Source: Leptodactylus fallax (lineage: Eukaryota; Chordata; Amphibia; Anura; Leptodactylidae). From it: a stretch of 64,000 nt of DNA. The notes under the pieces were generated by a model. It ran no database searches, was not told where the DNA came from, and was given only the letters and a program-made list of their open reading frames with translations. Location: contig CAMRHE010000357.1 in assembly GCA_947044405.1 (NCBI GenBank), forward strand, positions 667,501-731,500, read 5' to 3'. Position numbers and translations under genes: made by a program. Shown here piece after piece: positions 34,970 through 45,980 of this stretch (positions are counted from its first letter, which is position 1; each line of letters begins with the position of its first letter).

Positions 34970-36522
34970 TACACTGTGTGCAGAATTATTAGGCAAATGA
35001 GTATTTTGATCACATCATCCTTTTTATACATATTGTCCTACTCCAAGCTGTATAGGCTTGAAAGCCAACTACCAATTAAGTAAATCTGGTGATGTGCAAC
35101 TCTGTAATGAGGAGGGGTGTGGTCTAATGACATCAACACCCTATATAAGGTGTGCTTAATTATTAGGCAACTTCCTTTCCTTTGGCAAAATGGGTCAGAA
35201 GAGAGATTTGACAGACTCTGAAAGTCAAAAATTGTGAGATGTCTTGCAGAGGGATGCAGCAGTCTTGAAATTGCCAAACTTTTGAAGCGTGATCACCGAA
35301 CAATCAAGCGTTTCATGGCAAATAGCCAACAGGGTCGCACGAAGCGAGTTGAAAAAAAAGGTGCAAAATAACTGCTAATGAATTGAGGAAAATCAAGCGT
35401 GAAGCTGCCAATATGCCATTAGCCACCAGTTTAGCCATATTTCAGAGCTGCAACTTTACTGGAGTATCAAAAAGCACAAGGTGTACGATACTCAGGGACA
35501 TGGCCAAGGTAAGGAAGGCTGAAAAACGACCACCTTTGAACAAGAAACATAAGATAAAATGTCAAGACTGGGGCAAGAAACATCTTAAGACTGATTTTTC
35601 AAAGCTTTTATGGACTGATGAAATGAGAGTGACTCTTGATGGGCCAGATGGATGGGCCCAAGGCTGGATCAGTAAAGGGCAGAGAGCTCCACTCCAACTC
35701 AGATGCCAGCAACGTGGAGGTGGGGTACTGGTATGGGCTGGTATCATCAAAGATGAACTTGTGGGACCTTTTCGGGTGGAGGATGGAGTGAAGCTAAACT
35801 CCCAGACCTACTGCCAGTTTCTGGAAGACACCTTCTTCAAGCAGTGGTACAGGAAGAAGTCGGTATCGTTCAAGAAAAACATGATTTTCATGCAGGACAA
35901 TGCTCCATCACATGCATCCAAATACTCCACAGTGTGGCTGGCCAGTAAAGGTCTAAAAGAAGAAAAAATGACATGGCCCCCTTGTTCACCTGATCTGAAC
36001 CCCATAGAGAACCTGTGGTCCCTCATGAAATGTGAGATCTACAGGGAGGGAAAACAGTACACCTCTCTGAACAGTGTCAAGGAAGCTGTGTTGGCTGCTG
36101 CACGCAATGTTGGTCGTAAACAGATCAAGCAACTGACAGAATCTATGGATGGAAGGCTTTTGAGTGTCATCGTAAAGAAAGGTAGCTATATTGGTCACTG
36201 ATTTTTTTTTGGTTTTGAATTTCAGAAATGTTTATTTCTAAATTTTCTGTTATATTGGTTTACCTGGTGAAAATAAACAAGTGATATGGATATATATTTG
36301 GTTTTTATTAAGTTGCCTAATAATTCTGCACAGTAATAGTTACCTGCACAAACAGATATCCTCCTAAGATAGCCAAATCTAAAAAAACCCCACTCCAACT
36401 TCCAAAACTATTAAGCTTTGATATTTATGAGTCTTTTGGGTTGATTGAGAACATAGTTGTTGTTCAATAATAAAAATAATCATCTCAAATACAACTTGCC
36501 TAATAATTCTGCACACAGTGTA
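34970..36522 (+). mobile_element. Complete-length Tc1/mariner element (DD36E type), coding region broken
   Basis: TA at 34970-34971 and 36521-36522 flank 1549 bp (34972-36520). The left end CACTGTGTGCAGAATTATTA and its next bases GGCAA are matched exactly by the inverse of the right end (25 bp). Inner copies of the terminal motif occur at 35154-35173 (TTAATTATTAGGCAACTT) and 36309-36333 (inverse sense), a subterminal arrangement that may serve as extra transposase-binding sites. It lies inside an older dispersed repeat. Confidence 0.93.
35190..36201 (+). pseudogene. Tc1-like transposase with two 5' frameshifts, DD36E
   Basis: The ATG at 35190 begins MGQKRDLTDSE, but a one-base deletion near 35225 leads to a stop at 35235. 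The middle frame (from 35231) encodes the helix-turn-helix (LEIAKLLKRDHRTIKRF) until a second one-base loss in the A run at 35352-35359. The third frame is then open to the stop at 36199-36201, about 272 codons, with all three catalytic acids: Asp at 35617 (LWTDEM), Asp at 35896 (MQDNAPSH) and Glu at 36007 (NPIENLW). The last two are 36 residues apart, the spacing used to define the DD36E (Incomer) group; whether this reflects the family or a one-codon loss is open. The protein cannot be made as encoded. Confidence 0.88.
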
Positions 36523-37160
36523 GTTAGAAATCGATTTTTTAATGATAGAATTCCTTTAACAAACACAGTGTTGTACATTGTATAGCAGCTGTGCTTGGTA
36601 TTGCAGCTTTGTTACATTTATCTTGGACTGAGCTGCAGACAGGCCATATGACTCATTAAAGTGACATCACAAGCCTGGGGGCCATGGTGTTGGATCCCAA
36701 CTAACTTGATATTGATGACCTATCCCAAGGATAAGTCATCTATATGAAAATCCTGGAAAACCCTGTTTATACAACATTTACAAAGAATCGGATGGAATTA
36801 ATGTTGCAATAAAGCTGACAATTGGTATTAGGCAGTTTTCACACAGAAGTATTTTGGTCAGCCTTTTGTATCAGCATTTGTAAGACAAAACCAGAGGCAG
36901 GTCCAAAACACTTTCTACACACGTTATACAATTTTTGTAATTTCCATCACTGGATTTGGATTACAAAAACTCATGCAAAGTACTGACCAATATACTTTGA
37001 TACATTTGTTTTGTTCTGTATAGGTATAATTGAAGCAGATAGTCCGTAGAGGAAAACTCTACGGACTTTATATGAAAAGTGATGCAGGAAAAATCACGAT
37101 ACGTTTCCACTGCAGTTTTTCCCGCTGCGCTTTTTGCCCGCTACATGGGGCCTTAGCCTC
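36523..37160. repeat. Dispersed repeat pieces
   Basis: 36535-36775 is a diverged copy of the repeat at 27488-28130 (GTATAGCAGCTGTGCTTGGTA and TTGATGACCTATCC). 36838-37155 resembles a MITE body ending CGCTACATGGGGCCTTAGCC. No gene. Confidence 0.5.
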
Positions 37161-37440
37161 AAACTCATTGTGGCGCATCTATTAAGCTACTTCCACCTTT
37201 TTTTGGCGTGTATTGCACCTTTTTGAGGTCTTTTTCTGCGCTCCGCTTCATTGATTAAGCTAAGCTACTTGCACCTTTTTACATACTGTTATGCTGCTCT
37301 CACCACTTTTGCTTTGTTGTGAGAAAAGGGGGCGTGGCCTAAATGGAGATCCTTTTTACGCTGTATTTATTACTTGCGCCTTTTTTAAAAAGGGGCAAAA
37401 TAGGCGCAAATGCACTCCAGTCCATGGGCAGCGTAAAAAA
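37161..37440 (+). repeat. Dispersed repeat, plus-oriented copy
   Basis: This segment (AAGCTACTTCCACC, GGGGGCGTGGCCTAAA, ATAGGCGCAAATGCACTCC) is the inverse of 39870-40205, which holds GGAGTGCATTTGTGCC, TTTAGGCCACGTCCCC and GTGCAAGTAGCTT in the opposite order. The two copies are about 2.4 kb apart in inverted orientation. Confidence 0.7.
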
Positions 37441-37852
37441 GCCCTGGATAGTAAGAGAGCTGAGGTGGAGGAGATGGGATTCTGGGTGGAGGGTACTCTA
37501 GGGCATATGTTGAGGTCACAGTGAGTGGAATAGCTGGGGGCAGCTGAGAAGCTGCAGTAGCAGGGTCCGATACTTGGGCACATGCGGCGCGGCAACATGC
37601 CCGCCGGCCATGAGGCACAGTCGGAGAGGACGGAGGAGTCTCCCATAGGAGAGTAGTATAACTCCTCAAGGCACGAGGTCCTGTGTCATAGTCGGCGGAG
37701 TGCAGGAGTACGGGAGAGTGCTGGCCAGATCTGAACCAGGATCACTAGCAGAAGACTTTCGGCTGTCTCCAGGGGGCGGGAAAAATTGGAGATAGGCACA
37801 TCAGGTGTCTGAACCATAAGTAAGCCTCAGGGCTTTCCTTGAGCGAGTTTAA

Positions 37853-38293
37853 AGAGGAACTTTCATGTCCTAATGCACATCCCATTTTGTGCCCCGGGAC
37901 TGGAGATATCGATGCCATTAGTTTCGGCACCGAGCTCTGCCCACTGTCAGAAGGGCGTTCTTGACATTCTAGCTGGGCTGTGAGGAACGCCACCCCTGAC
38001 AGTACTTGTTCATAGACTTGTACTGGGGAGGCATTCCTAACAGCTCAGCGTCATCACTGGGCGGTAAGGAACGCCCCCTCTGACAGTACAGGGCTATGGA
38101 CGAGTACAGTCGAGGTGGAGTTCCACACAGCCCAGCTAGACTGTCTGGAATGCCCTTCTGACAGTGGGCAGAGATCGTGCCGAAACTAACGGCACTGATA
38201 ACTCCAGCCCCGGGGCACATAACAGGAAAACCGACAGTGCACTGAATACAGCGCATTGTCAGCTTTTTAACGGTATATAAAACTGCATGTACA
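37853..38293. repeat. Palindromic TTAA-type MITE, copy B
   Basis: TTAA at 37849-37852 is followed by AGAGGAACTTTCATGTCC. The arms contain GGAGATATCGATGCCATTAG (37900) and CTAACGGCACTGATAACTCC (38186), its inverse with mismatches. The right end is decayed; a TTAA lies at 38294-38297. Homologous to copy A at 32030-32505. Confidence 0.7.
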
Positions 38294-38297
38294 TTAA

Positions 38298-39850
38298 GCC
38301 ATATTCAAACACTTGCCCCTTTTTCACAAAAAAGGTGCAAAATGCACATGGTGCAATAAAGGAGCATCAAAACTAACTTTCACGTGTACACCATTTAACA
38401 AGGAGGTACACCTACATCATAAATCAGCACCACAGTAAAACTAGTCTAAAAAGAGGCTCACCTACGAAAAGTATGGCTAAAAAAGGAGCAGATGATAAAT
38501 AACCCCCATTGCCTTTTTTTTACCAACATTTCAAAATGCTAAAAAATTTGCGGGTGAAGGAGGCCTTACATGATTTTTCAACAGCCATACTACAGTATTA
38601 TATTTTTATTTTGAGGATCTTAATATTGTATATCATGCTAAAATGCAAGCTTTAGTTTTGATAACTTGACTTTTTTTACAAGCTAGAGTTTCTGAAGACT
38701 AAAATATTTATTTATGATTTGCTAAAGTGAAAAAAGAAGAAATGAAATGTGATTTGCGTATAAGAAGGAAGCAATTCCAATAAAAACAAAATTACCACTC
38801 CAGAGTCTCAAAGGACATTAATTCTAACCATGGACTACATAACATGACAAGCAAACATTGTGGGAAAACAGTAGCAATCCCTTCAAATCACTGGAAACAT
38901 TCAAGTCTTCAGGGCAAAGCAAACATTTGTTTTCAATCAGTCGCTCATTATGTCCTCAGTTTGATCATACAGCCTTTTCTACTAACAGCAGTCCAACAAC
39001 TCTCAGACCTGCATTCCGCTCACACAGGTTTAACCAAGCATTTTCTTTGTGAAATCTACGCTGCATGATGAGAACAAACACGTTAACATTACATTTACAT
39101 CTCAGCCGTAGATTCTTGGCTGTGAGAGTGAGGGCCTGTGGCAGCCAGGAGGTGACATTAACCACAGGTCATCATGCATACTAACACCCGGACTACAGAA
39201 ATTCTGCCTGGAGGAAGCAGCGGTTTCACTAACCAAGAACAGATAAAATGCAGTAACTCACTACATTACTTATCCTTGGTCAGAATATTACAGGCATGAG
39301 ACATACAGGTGTAACAGAGCTGAATATATAATTTCATACATCATGGCCATTCTGCGAAAGGCTCCCATTTTCTGTTTAGTTGTCATGGTTTTGCCTCAAC
39401 TGGTGGTTTTAGAACTGCTTTATGTAGAAACCTATGGGTACATGCAAACCAAGTGAGGAGAAAATACCCAAAAATCTAGCAGATAGCAGCAACAAGCTCT
39501 AAAAAATTGAATTTAGTCCAACTGCTTTTGCACATGGCCATATCACAGCTCTGTACAACCCTTGAACTGTTTGAAGCCACAATACTATAACCTTACAGTT
39601 TCACTATGCCTTTGTATCTAATTTCTTACGGAGGGATACTGTATAAAGGAATTTTTGTAGTTTTCCAAATTTCAGAGTCTGAAGCCTTATAAAAGCCTAT
39701 GCAAACAGCCATGATAATGATCATGTTAGGAAAAAGCAGGAAGACTATGTCTGGCAGTATACATGAGCCCTAACTCACTTTTTAGACTAGTTTACTGAGG
39801 TGTCTATTTATTATGTAGGCGCTACTTCTTCTTAAATGTTGTGCTAGTGT
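38298..39850. other. Intronic DNA, no gene seen
   Basis: 38305-38515 resembles the 37161 repeat family (GGTGCAAAATGCAC, GATAAATAACCCCCATTG). The remainder looks unique. Confidence 0.4.
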
Positions 39851-39869
39851 TAGTTAGTTTAGATGCACC

Positions 39870-40205
39870 TTTATAAACTATGTGCACTTGATAAAAAAAA
39901 AAGGCGCAATTACCCCTTTTTTAATGCAGTCTGATCTGACAGGGTCATGGTGCTGCCCATGTACTGGAGTGCATTTGTGCCTTATTTGACCTTTTTTAAA
40001 AAGGCACAAGTCATAAATAAAGCGAGAAAAGGATCTCCGTTTAGGCCACGTCCCCTTTTTTCAACAAAAAGCAAACGTGGCGAGTGCAGCATAACATCCG
40101 CAAAAAAATGTGCAAATGCTTCATAAATGAAGCACATGGCAGAAAAAGACGACAAAAACATGCAATTTACAGCAAAAGAGGTGCAAGTAGCTTAAAATGT
40201 GCCCC
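39870..40205 (-). repeat. Dispersed repeat, minus-oriented copy
   Basis: Inverse of 37161-37440, with moderate divergence (see that entry). Confidence 0.7.
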
Positions 40206-42812
40206 AATAGGTTTATCATGATGACACACTTAGTCCTTTTACATTTACATTAATGCAAATCCCTCCAATCCCTCTGTACTTTATCTTTTCAACTGGGTGT
40301 GAATCTTCCATGGATATGTGAATGCATATATTTATTCTAGAGGCAGCAACAATGAGGATCAGATTGAAAATAAATAACACATGGTACCAAAAAGCAATTA
40401 GACATCATTATTTCTTGTAAACAGGAAATTCACCCCAACATAGAAAAACTATAGTGTTTGGTAAACAACATGAACAAAGTGCAGCAATAGTAAACGTAAG
40501 CTTGTGATGAATGATGATGTACCATGAGCCTCCTGTATGACAGTGAGCACATGATTTGCTAGTTCTCTCTCACCTTCTCTAAACTCACGATCAAGCTCAG
40601 CAAGTTCTATTTGTCTTTGTAAATATGTAGAAGCTGCAACTAGTTACTGATCCTCTGCACTGAGAAGGCCAGACTATTTTCACTTCATTTTGGTATTTTA
40701 CACCAACATCTAGTTTGAATATGCATCTACACCTCTTATGACAGTAAATAATTATTGTTGATGATAATGGAGGCAAAGCAATGAAATATCTGCCATCCAA
40801 ATTCTTTAAAAATGCTAAAACTGCATAGTGCCCATTTATGGATCTTCACTGTGTTGTCTCACACAAGTCTAGTGAGTAAGTAATACTTTCAGTCAAATAT
40901 GTTTGAAACCCCTTTCTATTTGCCCTATTAGGAACATGTACAGTAGATCATGAAGAAGAAGCCGTTTTCTGGTTACGAAAAAGAGAGACAATCATACAGA
41001 ACTTTTGTTAGCGCAATACAAAAGTTCATTTGGTGAATACTACATCTGTAAGTGTGTTTCCCACTTTATATTCTACTCAGAGGCTATACATGCTTGTGCT
41101 AACAGACAGAACATCATCAGAAGGAATAAAACTTGTTGAATCACATGATGCACGGCCAGAGCAAGGCATTAGGAAATCAAAAATGCAAGCATATGGCAAA
41201 CTTACCTTTAGTTTACTGGTTGTGATTAATGGTGGTCCTTTATTGGCTGTGGGAAATCTCTTTTATTGGTTACCTATGAAGTAGGCCTAGAGTGTATGTG
41301 TGCCTGGGATAGGGATAAAAGAATTTATACCCCACTATGGGCAGTATCTGATATGAGTGATGACGACTGGCTCAACAGTATATAGGTAACAGAATGTAAA
41401 TAATAAATATATTAGCTTAGAAACCCTTAAAGCTTGCTTTATATACCAGTAAACTCTCAGTTTTACATGGGATTTCCAGTTTTAACATGAGAATTGAAAT
41501 GTGATCATAAGCCTGGCCTTGATTCTCCCATGTTCTGTATGAATCAGTCAGGTCGAAGCATTTGTGAAGGGATGTGTGCTCATGCATAACAACAATTTAT
41601 CCAGGATATGAATATTGCATATGATTCAGTGTATTTCTGAACTTGTAACATTATATATTTAGTAAGACCGCCTTTTGGCAGTCAGTTCACTAGACAAACA
41701 ATTTCTAGAAGCAGACTCCCAAGGATTGTACTTACATATCAAGTAGGATTGCTATCAGCAAGGAATATACAAGAACCACTTAGAAAATCTGTAAACCAAC
41801 CATACATTTTAAATGGTCATTCTATTGTGACATAGCAAGAATTTGTGCCTTATTTGCTTTGGAATATTCAAATGGATTGTACTTAAATTATTTTAATGCA
41901 AGATCTTAATATAGCTGGAAAATGGAGATAGCACAATAGAAGATGACAGCACATAGAATGGTTACTACAAAAATACTAGATGGGGAAAATCATTTATTTT
42001 AATCATCTGCTACAATACAATAATTGAAATACTGAATACAACTCAAACTTGAATGTGAAGGGTAAGCATCAATATATGACAAAGTGAGGAATGTTTTAAT
42101 ACGAAGACAGGTCATAGAAAAATGGAGCTGGTGAGTTCCACTAAGAAAAAGAGTGATATGAGTAAGAGCATAGTAGTAGACATCCAGCTACAACTTTATG
42201 GCCTAGGCATGAAGTAGAATATAAACTAGTACAATCTTGTACTGATAAATCTACTGTATGCAGCTGAAAAAATACACAATTTATAAAACACTTCATATTT
42301 ACAAGTGCACAAGTTTATCCTAAAAAGAATATATAGCTGAGGTATAGCCACAATTTATTTGTGGCTATACCTGTCTTATAGTCATTCGTTACAATTTGAG
42401 ACAACAAATGCAATCATATGTATTGTATGTAAGATTCAGAAGCATAGCAAAAGAAAACACACATGTTACTACACAATCAACGCAAATGATACAATGCTGC
42501 TGGTGTGTGAGTTTCAATGTAACATGAGAGCAATGATAATGAAAGCTTTAGTTTTTCTAGACACTCTAAAAGTACAGTGTGAGTCACACAGACAGAGCCC
42601 ACCAGCAACAGTTAGTGGTTTCCTCCTTCTCGCAGCCATAAGCAGAATCTAATTATGCCCTGGATAATAACACGCCCATTACTATTTCAGAAACTTATCT
42701 CACTTGTCTCAAACAAGTGACAGAGCTTCCTCTGCAAATGCACATGTAGACAGTAATCTTCATTCATCTCTGGTCCCCAGTGATCTACACAAAGCCACTA
42801 CCTCTGCTGAAA
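40206..42812. other. Intronic DNA, no gene seen
   Basis: Unique-looking AT-rich DNA with a 13 bp hairpin at 42340-42372 (AGGTATAGCCACA and its inverse). No exon signal is recognised. Confidence 0.45.
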
Positions 42813-42815
42813 GCT

Positions 42816-42872
<57 letters not shown>

Positions 42873-42890
42873 GACAGACAGATAGATAAT
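42813..42890. repeat. (GATA)n microsatellite
   Basis: About 15 uninterrupted GATA units followed by a short GACA/GATA tail. Confidence 0.97.
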
Positions 42891-43729
42891 GAAATGAAGG
42901 GATTCAAAGGGACAAAGTTCCAGGATATAAGATATTGAGCGACTGATCACCTATAGAAGGCTTGTGGTTTGAACAAACAATACTGGAGAACCTTTTTAAG
43001 ACTTTTTTCAGCAGCTATCTCTCAAGGCTCAGCTCACACAGTGCTTTTTAAGAAAAAACTGCATGTTTTTCTAATTGCAGTTATGAGTAGAACATTTTTA
43101 CTATGCCAGTAAAGCAGATGTTATCAATGTGATGTCCATTAGTTTACAGCTGAAATACTGTAATACTTGCATTGCTGCAAGTAGGAAAGGGAGGGATCCG
43201 TGAAAACACCCAAAAATAGAGCATGACCTATATTTTGACGGTCCATTACAACGGACCTTCAAAATATTGGTCATATGAATAGTCCCCATTCACAGACTGT
43301 GAAATTAATGTGGCTTTGTGACGGCTGTTAAACGTCACATGAATATAGGGTAACACAATGCTGAAGCTTCTTATCAGCCAGACATTTCAGACAGATGTTA
43401 CTAAAGCACATGCCTATTTTCCATAGATGCCAGTGGTGTTGATACACTTTCCTAATATTCAAAGCAAATGACTAGTGACCATAAAACTACACAAACAACT
43501 GCATAATAAATAGCCCAACAGAAAGAGTGTGGGAAAATATTAAATCTTCACTGACTTGTCAGAAAAATAACACCATGTATGGCCATGTTAACAGACTTCC
43601 ATTGCAGATACTCATCTTCAGTCTCATGTGTAACAGCGCAAAATTCATACACAGACTTGCACACAGCCTGTTGAGCCAGCACACTGGCAAAAGGACATAA
43701 TGCCCTTTAAGATGACATGATTGGTCTTA
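42891..43729. other. Intronic DNA, no gene seen
   Basis: MITE-like fragments (TCACACAGTGCTTTTTAAG near 43034; GACGGTCCATTACAACGGACC near 43238) lie in otherwise unique sequence. Confidence 0.4.
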
Positions 43730-45490
43730 CATGGGAAAGCTCACATGACTGCACTTTAGCAGGATCTTCTCCATGAGACTAATAACACAATGTAAGTTTT
43801 TGGAATATACTGTAGGTATATGTTTACATATGTACGGTAGGTATAAAAGTTCACAATAATATATAAGGCTACAAGATGGCAGGGTTCTCTGTACATGTGA
43901 AAGGCCTTATGACTAAACATGAGTGTTTTTTCCATTACAATAGACGTTTTCCATTACAACAGACTTATAATGCATAATATATATTTTTAAAATTGTATAT
44001 AGGTTTATACGAAATACCTGGTAGTTACACGACATAACAAGGCACAATACAATGCAGTCCCCTATAAGATGTCAATACCATCTCACATGTGACTATGCAT
44101 TTTCTCAGTATGCATTATACAATACTAGAATCCTTTATAGGCATACATACAATTAGTAGGATTTACAGTGCATAGCATAGACCACAGTAGTATGTAATAC
44201 CATATAAGATATCAGGACTCTGCTTAAATGTTTCTGTGCAATCTATCAGAGGTCCATTGTGCATTATATACTTTTAGATTACCTTATAAATTTATGTAGT
44301 ACTTATAGAGCATAACTGGTATATGACATCTTATTAAATGCCAGGAGTGTGACAACATGTGAAAGCCCTTGTGACTGTGCAGGTGTTCAGGGCTTCAACA
44401 AGCATGGTTTCTTTACATGTTTACATACATTAAGTACTAATTATAGTGCATAATACAACTGTCACTGATATATAATATCCTATTAGGTATCAGAATCAAG
44501 TCTGTACAGTATGTAAGAGCTAATGTTACTGTGCATGTTTTCAATGTTTCATTATGAATTATATGCTACTGGTTTCTTTACAGGTTTACATACCTAATGT
44601 AGTAAATACAATGCTTAATTCAACTCTCACTAATACAGCATCTAATATATATCATCCTGCAAGATGCCAGAACTGAGAATGTATAGTATATAAAAGCCAA
44701 TGTAACTCTGCAGGCTGTCAGGGCTCCATAATGCATTATCGACTTCTTTACAAGTTTTTATGCACTGCTCTCACTGCTATATAATATCCTGTTTTGTGCC
44801 AAGACTGTGCCTACATGTGAAAGCCAATGAAACTGTGTAGATTGTCAAATTTCTATAGTGAATTATATACTACTGGACTCCTATGTACTACAGTAATTCT
44901 AGTGAATAGCACGGTTTTCACTAGTATATAATATACTATTAGGTTCCAGGACTATGCATATATGTAAGAGCCCATGTGACTGTGCAGGTTATCGGGACTC
45001 CATAATGAAGTATATACTAATGGACTCATTTACAGATTTACACATAGTATGCACTGTAGTAATACTAGTGACCAGCACTGTTCTCACTACTATATAATAT
45101 CCTGTTAGGAGCTAAGATTATGCCTATATGTAAGAGCCCATGTGACTGTGCAGGTTATCAGGACTCCATGATGAATATTATACTACTAGACTCCTTCACA
45201 GGTTTACTCACATTATGTATTACAGAAATTCTAGAGAACAACACTGTTCTCACTGCTATATAATACACTGTTAGGTTTAGGACTATGCCTACAGGTGAGA
45301 GTCCATGTGAAATTGTGCAGGTTATCAGGACTCCATAATGAAGTAAATACTAGTGGACTCCTTTACAGATTTACACATATTATGCACTGTAGTAATACTA
45401 GTTACCAGAACTGTTCTCACTACTATATAATATCCTGGTACGTGCTATGACTACATGTGAAAGCCCATGTGATTGCAGGTTGTCAGACTG
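43730..45490. repeat. Decayed tandem array, ~135-170 bp unit, about 11 copies
   Basis: The motif TGACTGTGCAGGTTATCAGG and variants recur near 44092, 44238, 44375, 44533, 44703, 44836, 44988, 45151, 45316 and 45474. Each is followed by CTCCATAATGAA-, TACTACTGGACTCCTTTACA- and TTCTCACTACTATATAATATCCTG-like blocks. The copies nearest 45490 are the most alike; those toward 43730 are badly eroded. The array ends about 40 bp from the KCNQ5 exon 1 splice donor. Confidence 0.85.
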
Positions 45491-45525
45491 CTATATCCTA
45501 TGTACAGGAAAAAGTGGGATCTTGT

Positions 45526-45531
45526 ACTCAC
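45526..45531 (-). promoter_or_regulatory. KCNQ5: Splice donor of KCNQ5 exon 1
   Basis: On the minus strand the exon sequence GTCTTCGT is followed by GTGAGTAC, a consensus 5' splice site. It leaves the Val codon split after two bases (phase 2). This agrees with the protein homology, which stops being encoded here. Confidence 0.85.
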
Positions 45532-45930
45532 ACGAAGACGTGGTAGACGAATGCCCAGCCCCGGGGTCTCTCCAGCACGTTGTATAGATAGTTCTGCAGC
45601 CTCCTGTACTTGACGTTCCGTCGGCAACTCTGGCTGCTGTTGTAGGAAAGCGGCTTCCCCAATAAGCTCATGCGAGCTCCCTGTTTCCCCCTGCGGCTCT
45701 CCTGTAAGCCCCCCTCCCGGCCCCCCACTGCTACCTCTGCCAGTGTCACTTGTGCCCAGGAGAAGCAGCCCGTCACCCCTATTGGAGTTCAGCAGCACTC
45801 TGCTGCCCCGACCCGACTCCACATCCTTCATGCCGTAGTAGCGGTCTCTGCCTCTGCCTCTCCCTCCAGAGCTGCTTTTCATCCAGAGCCCAGAGCCTCC
45901 CTCATCGCCTCCACTATGGTTGCGGGGCAT
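45532..45930 (-). CDS. KCNQ5: KCNQ5 (Kv7.5 potassium channel) coding exon 1
   Basis: KCNQ5 forms slowly activating, non-inactivating voltage-gated potassium channels (M-current) in the plasma membrane of neurons and smooth muscle, alone or with KCNQ3. This exon encodes the cytosolic N-terminus and the start of S1. It begins at the first in-frame ATG (45930) with [12 protein letters not shown] and [16 protein letters not shown] and GDGLLLLGT follow, then in a second frame [39 protein letters not shown] and [13 protein letters not shown]. These match the vertebrate KCNQ5 N-terminus closely; KCNQ2-4 differ in the first 60 residues. The two frames join only if one base of the C run at 45721-45726 is surplus. 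Then 398 coding bases give 132 codons plus two bases, matching the phase-2 donor. The remaining exons lie beyond the window's left edge. Confidence 0.93.
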
Positions 45931-45980
45931 GGCATCACCGGCGTGGGCACAGAGGGCAGAGCGAGGTGCTCTGGGTGCAT
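45879..45980 (-). other. Overlapping upstream ORF before the KCNQ5 start
   Basis: If transcription starts above 45980, an ATG at 45980 opens a 33-codon frame that overlaps the KCNQ5 start and ends at 45879-45881. A second ATG of the same frame lies at 45935, five bases before the main ATG (ATGCCATG). Such an overlapping uORF would lower translation of the channel. It is visible only as sequence; usage is unknown. Confidence 0.45.
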
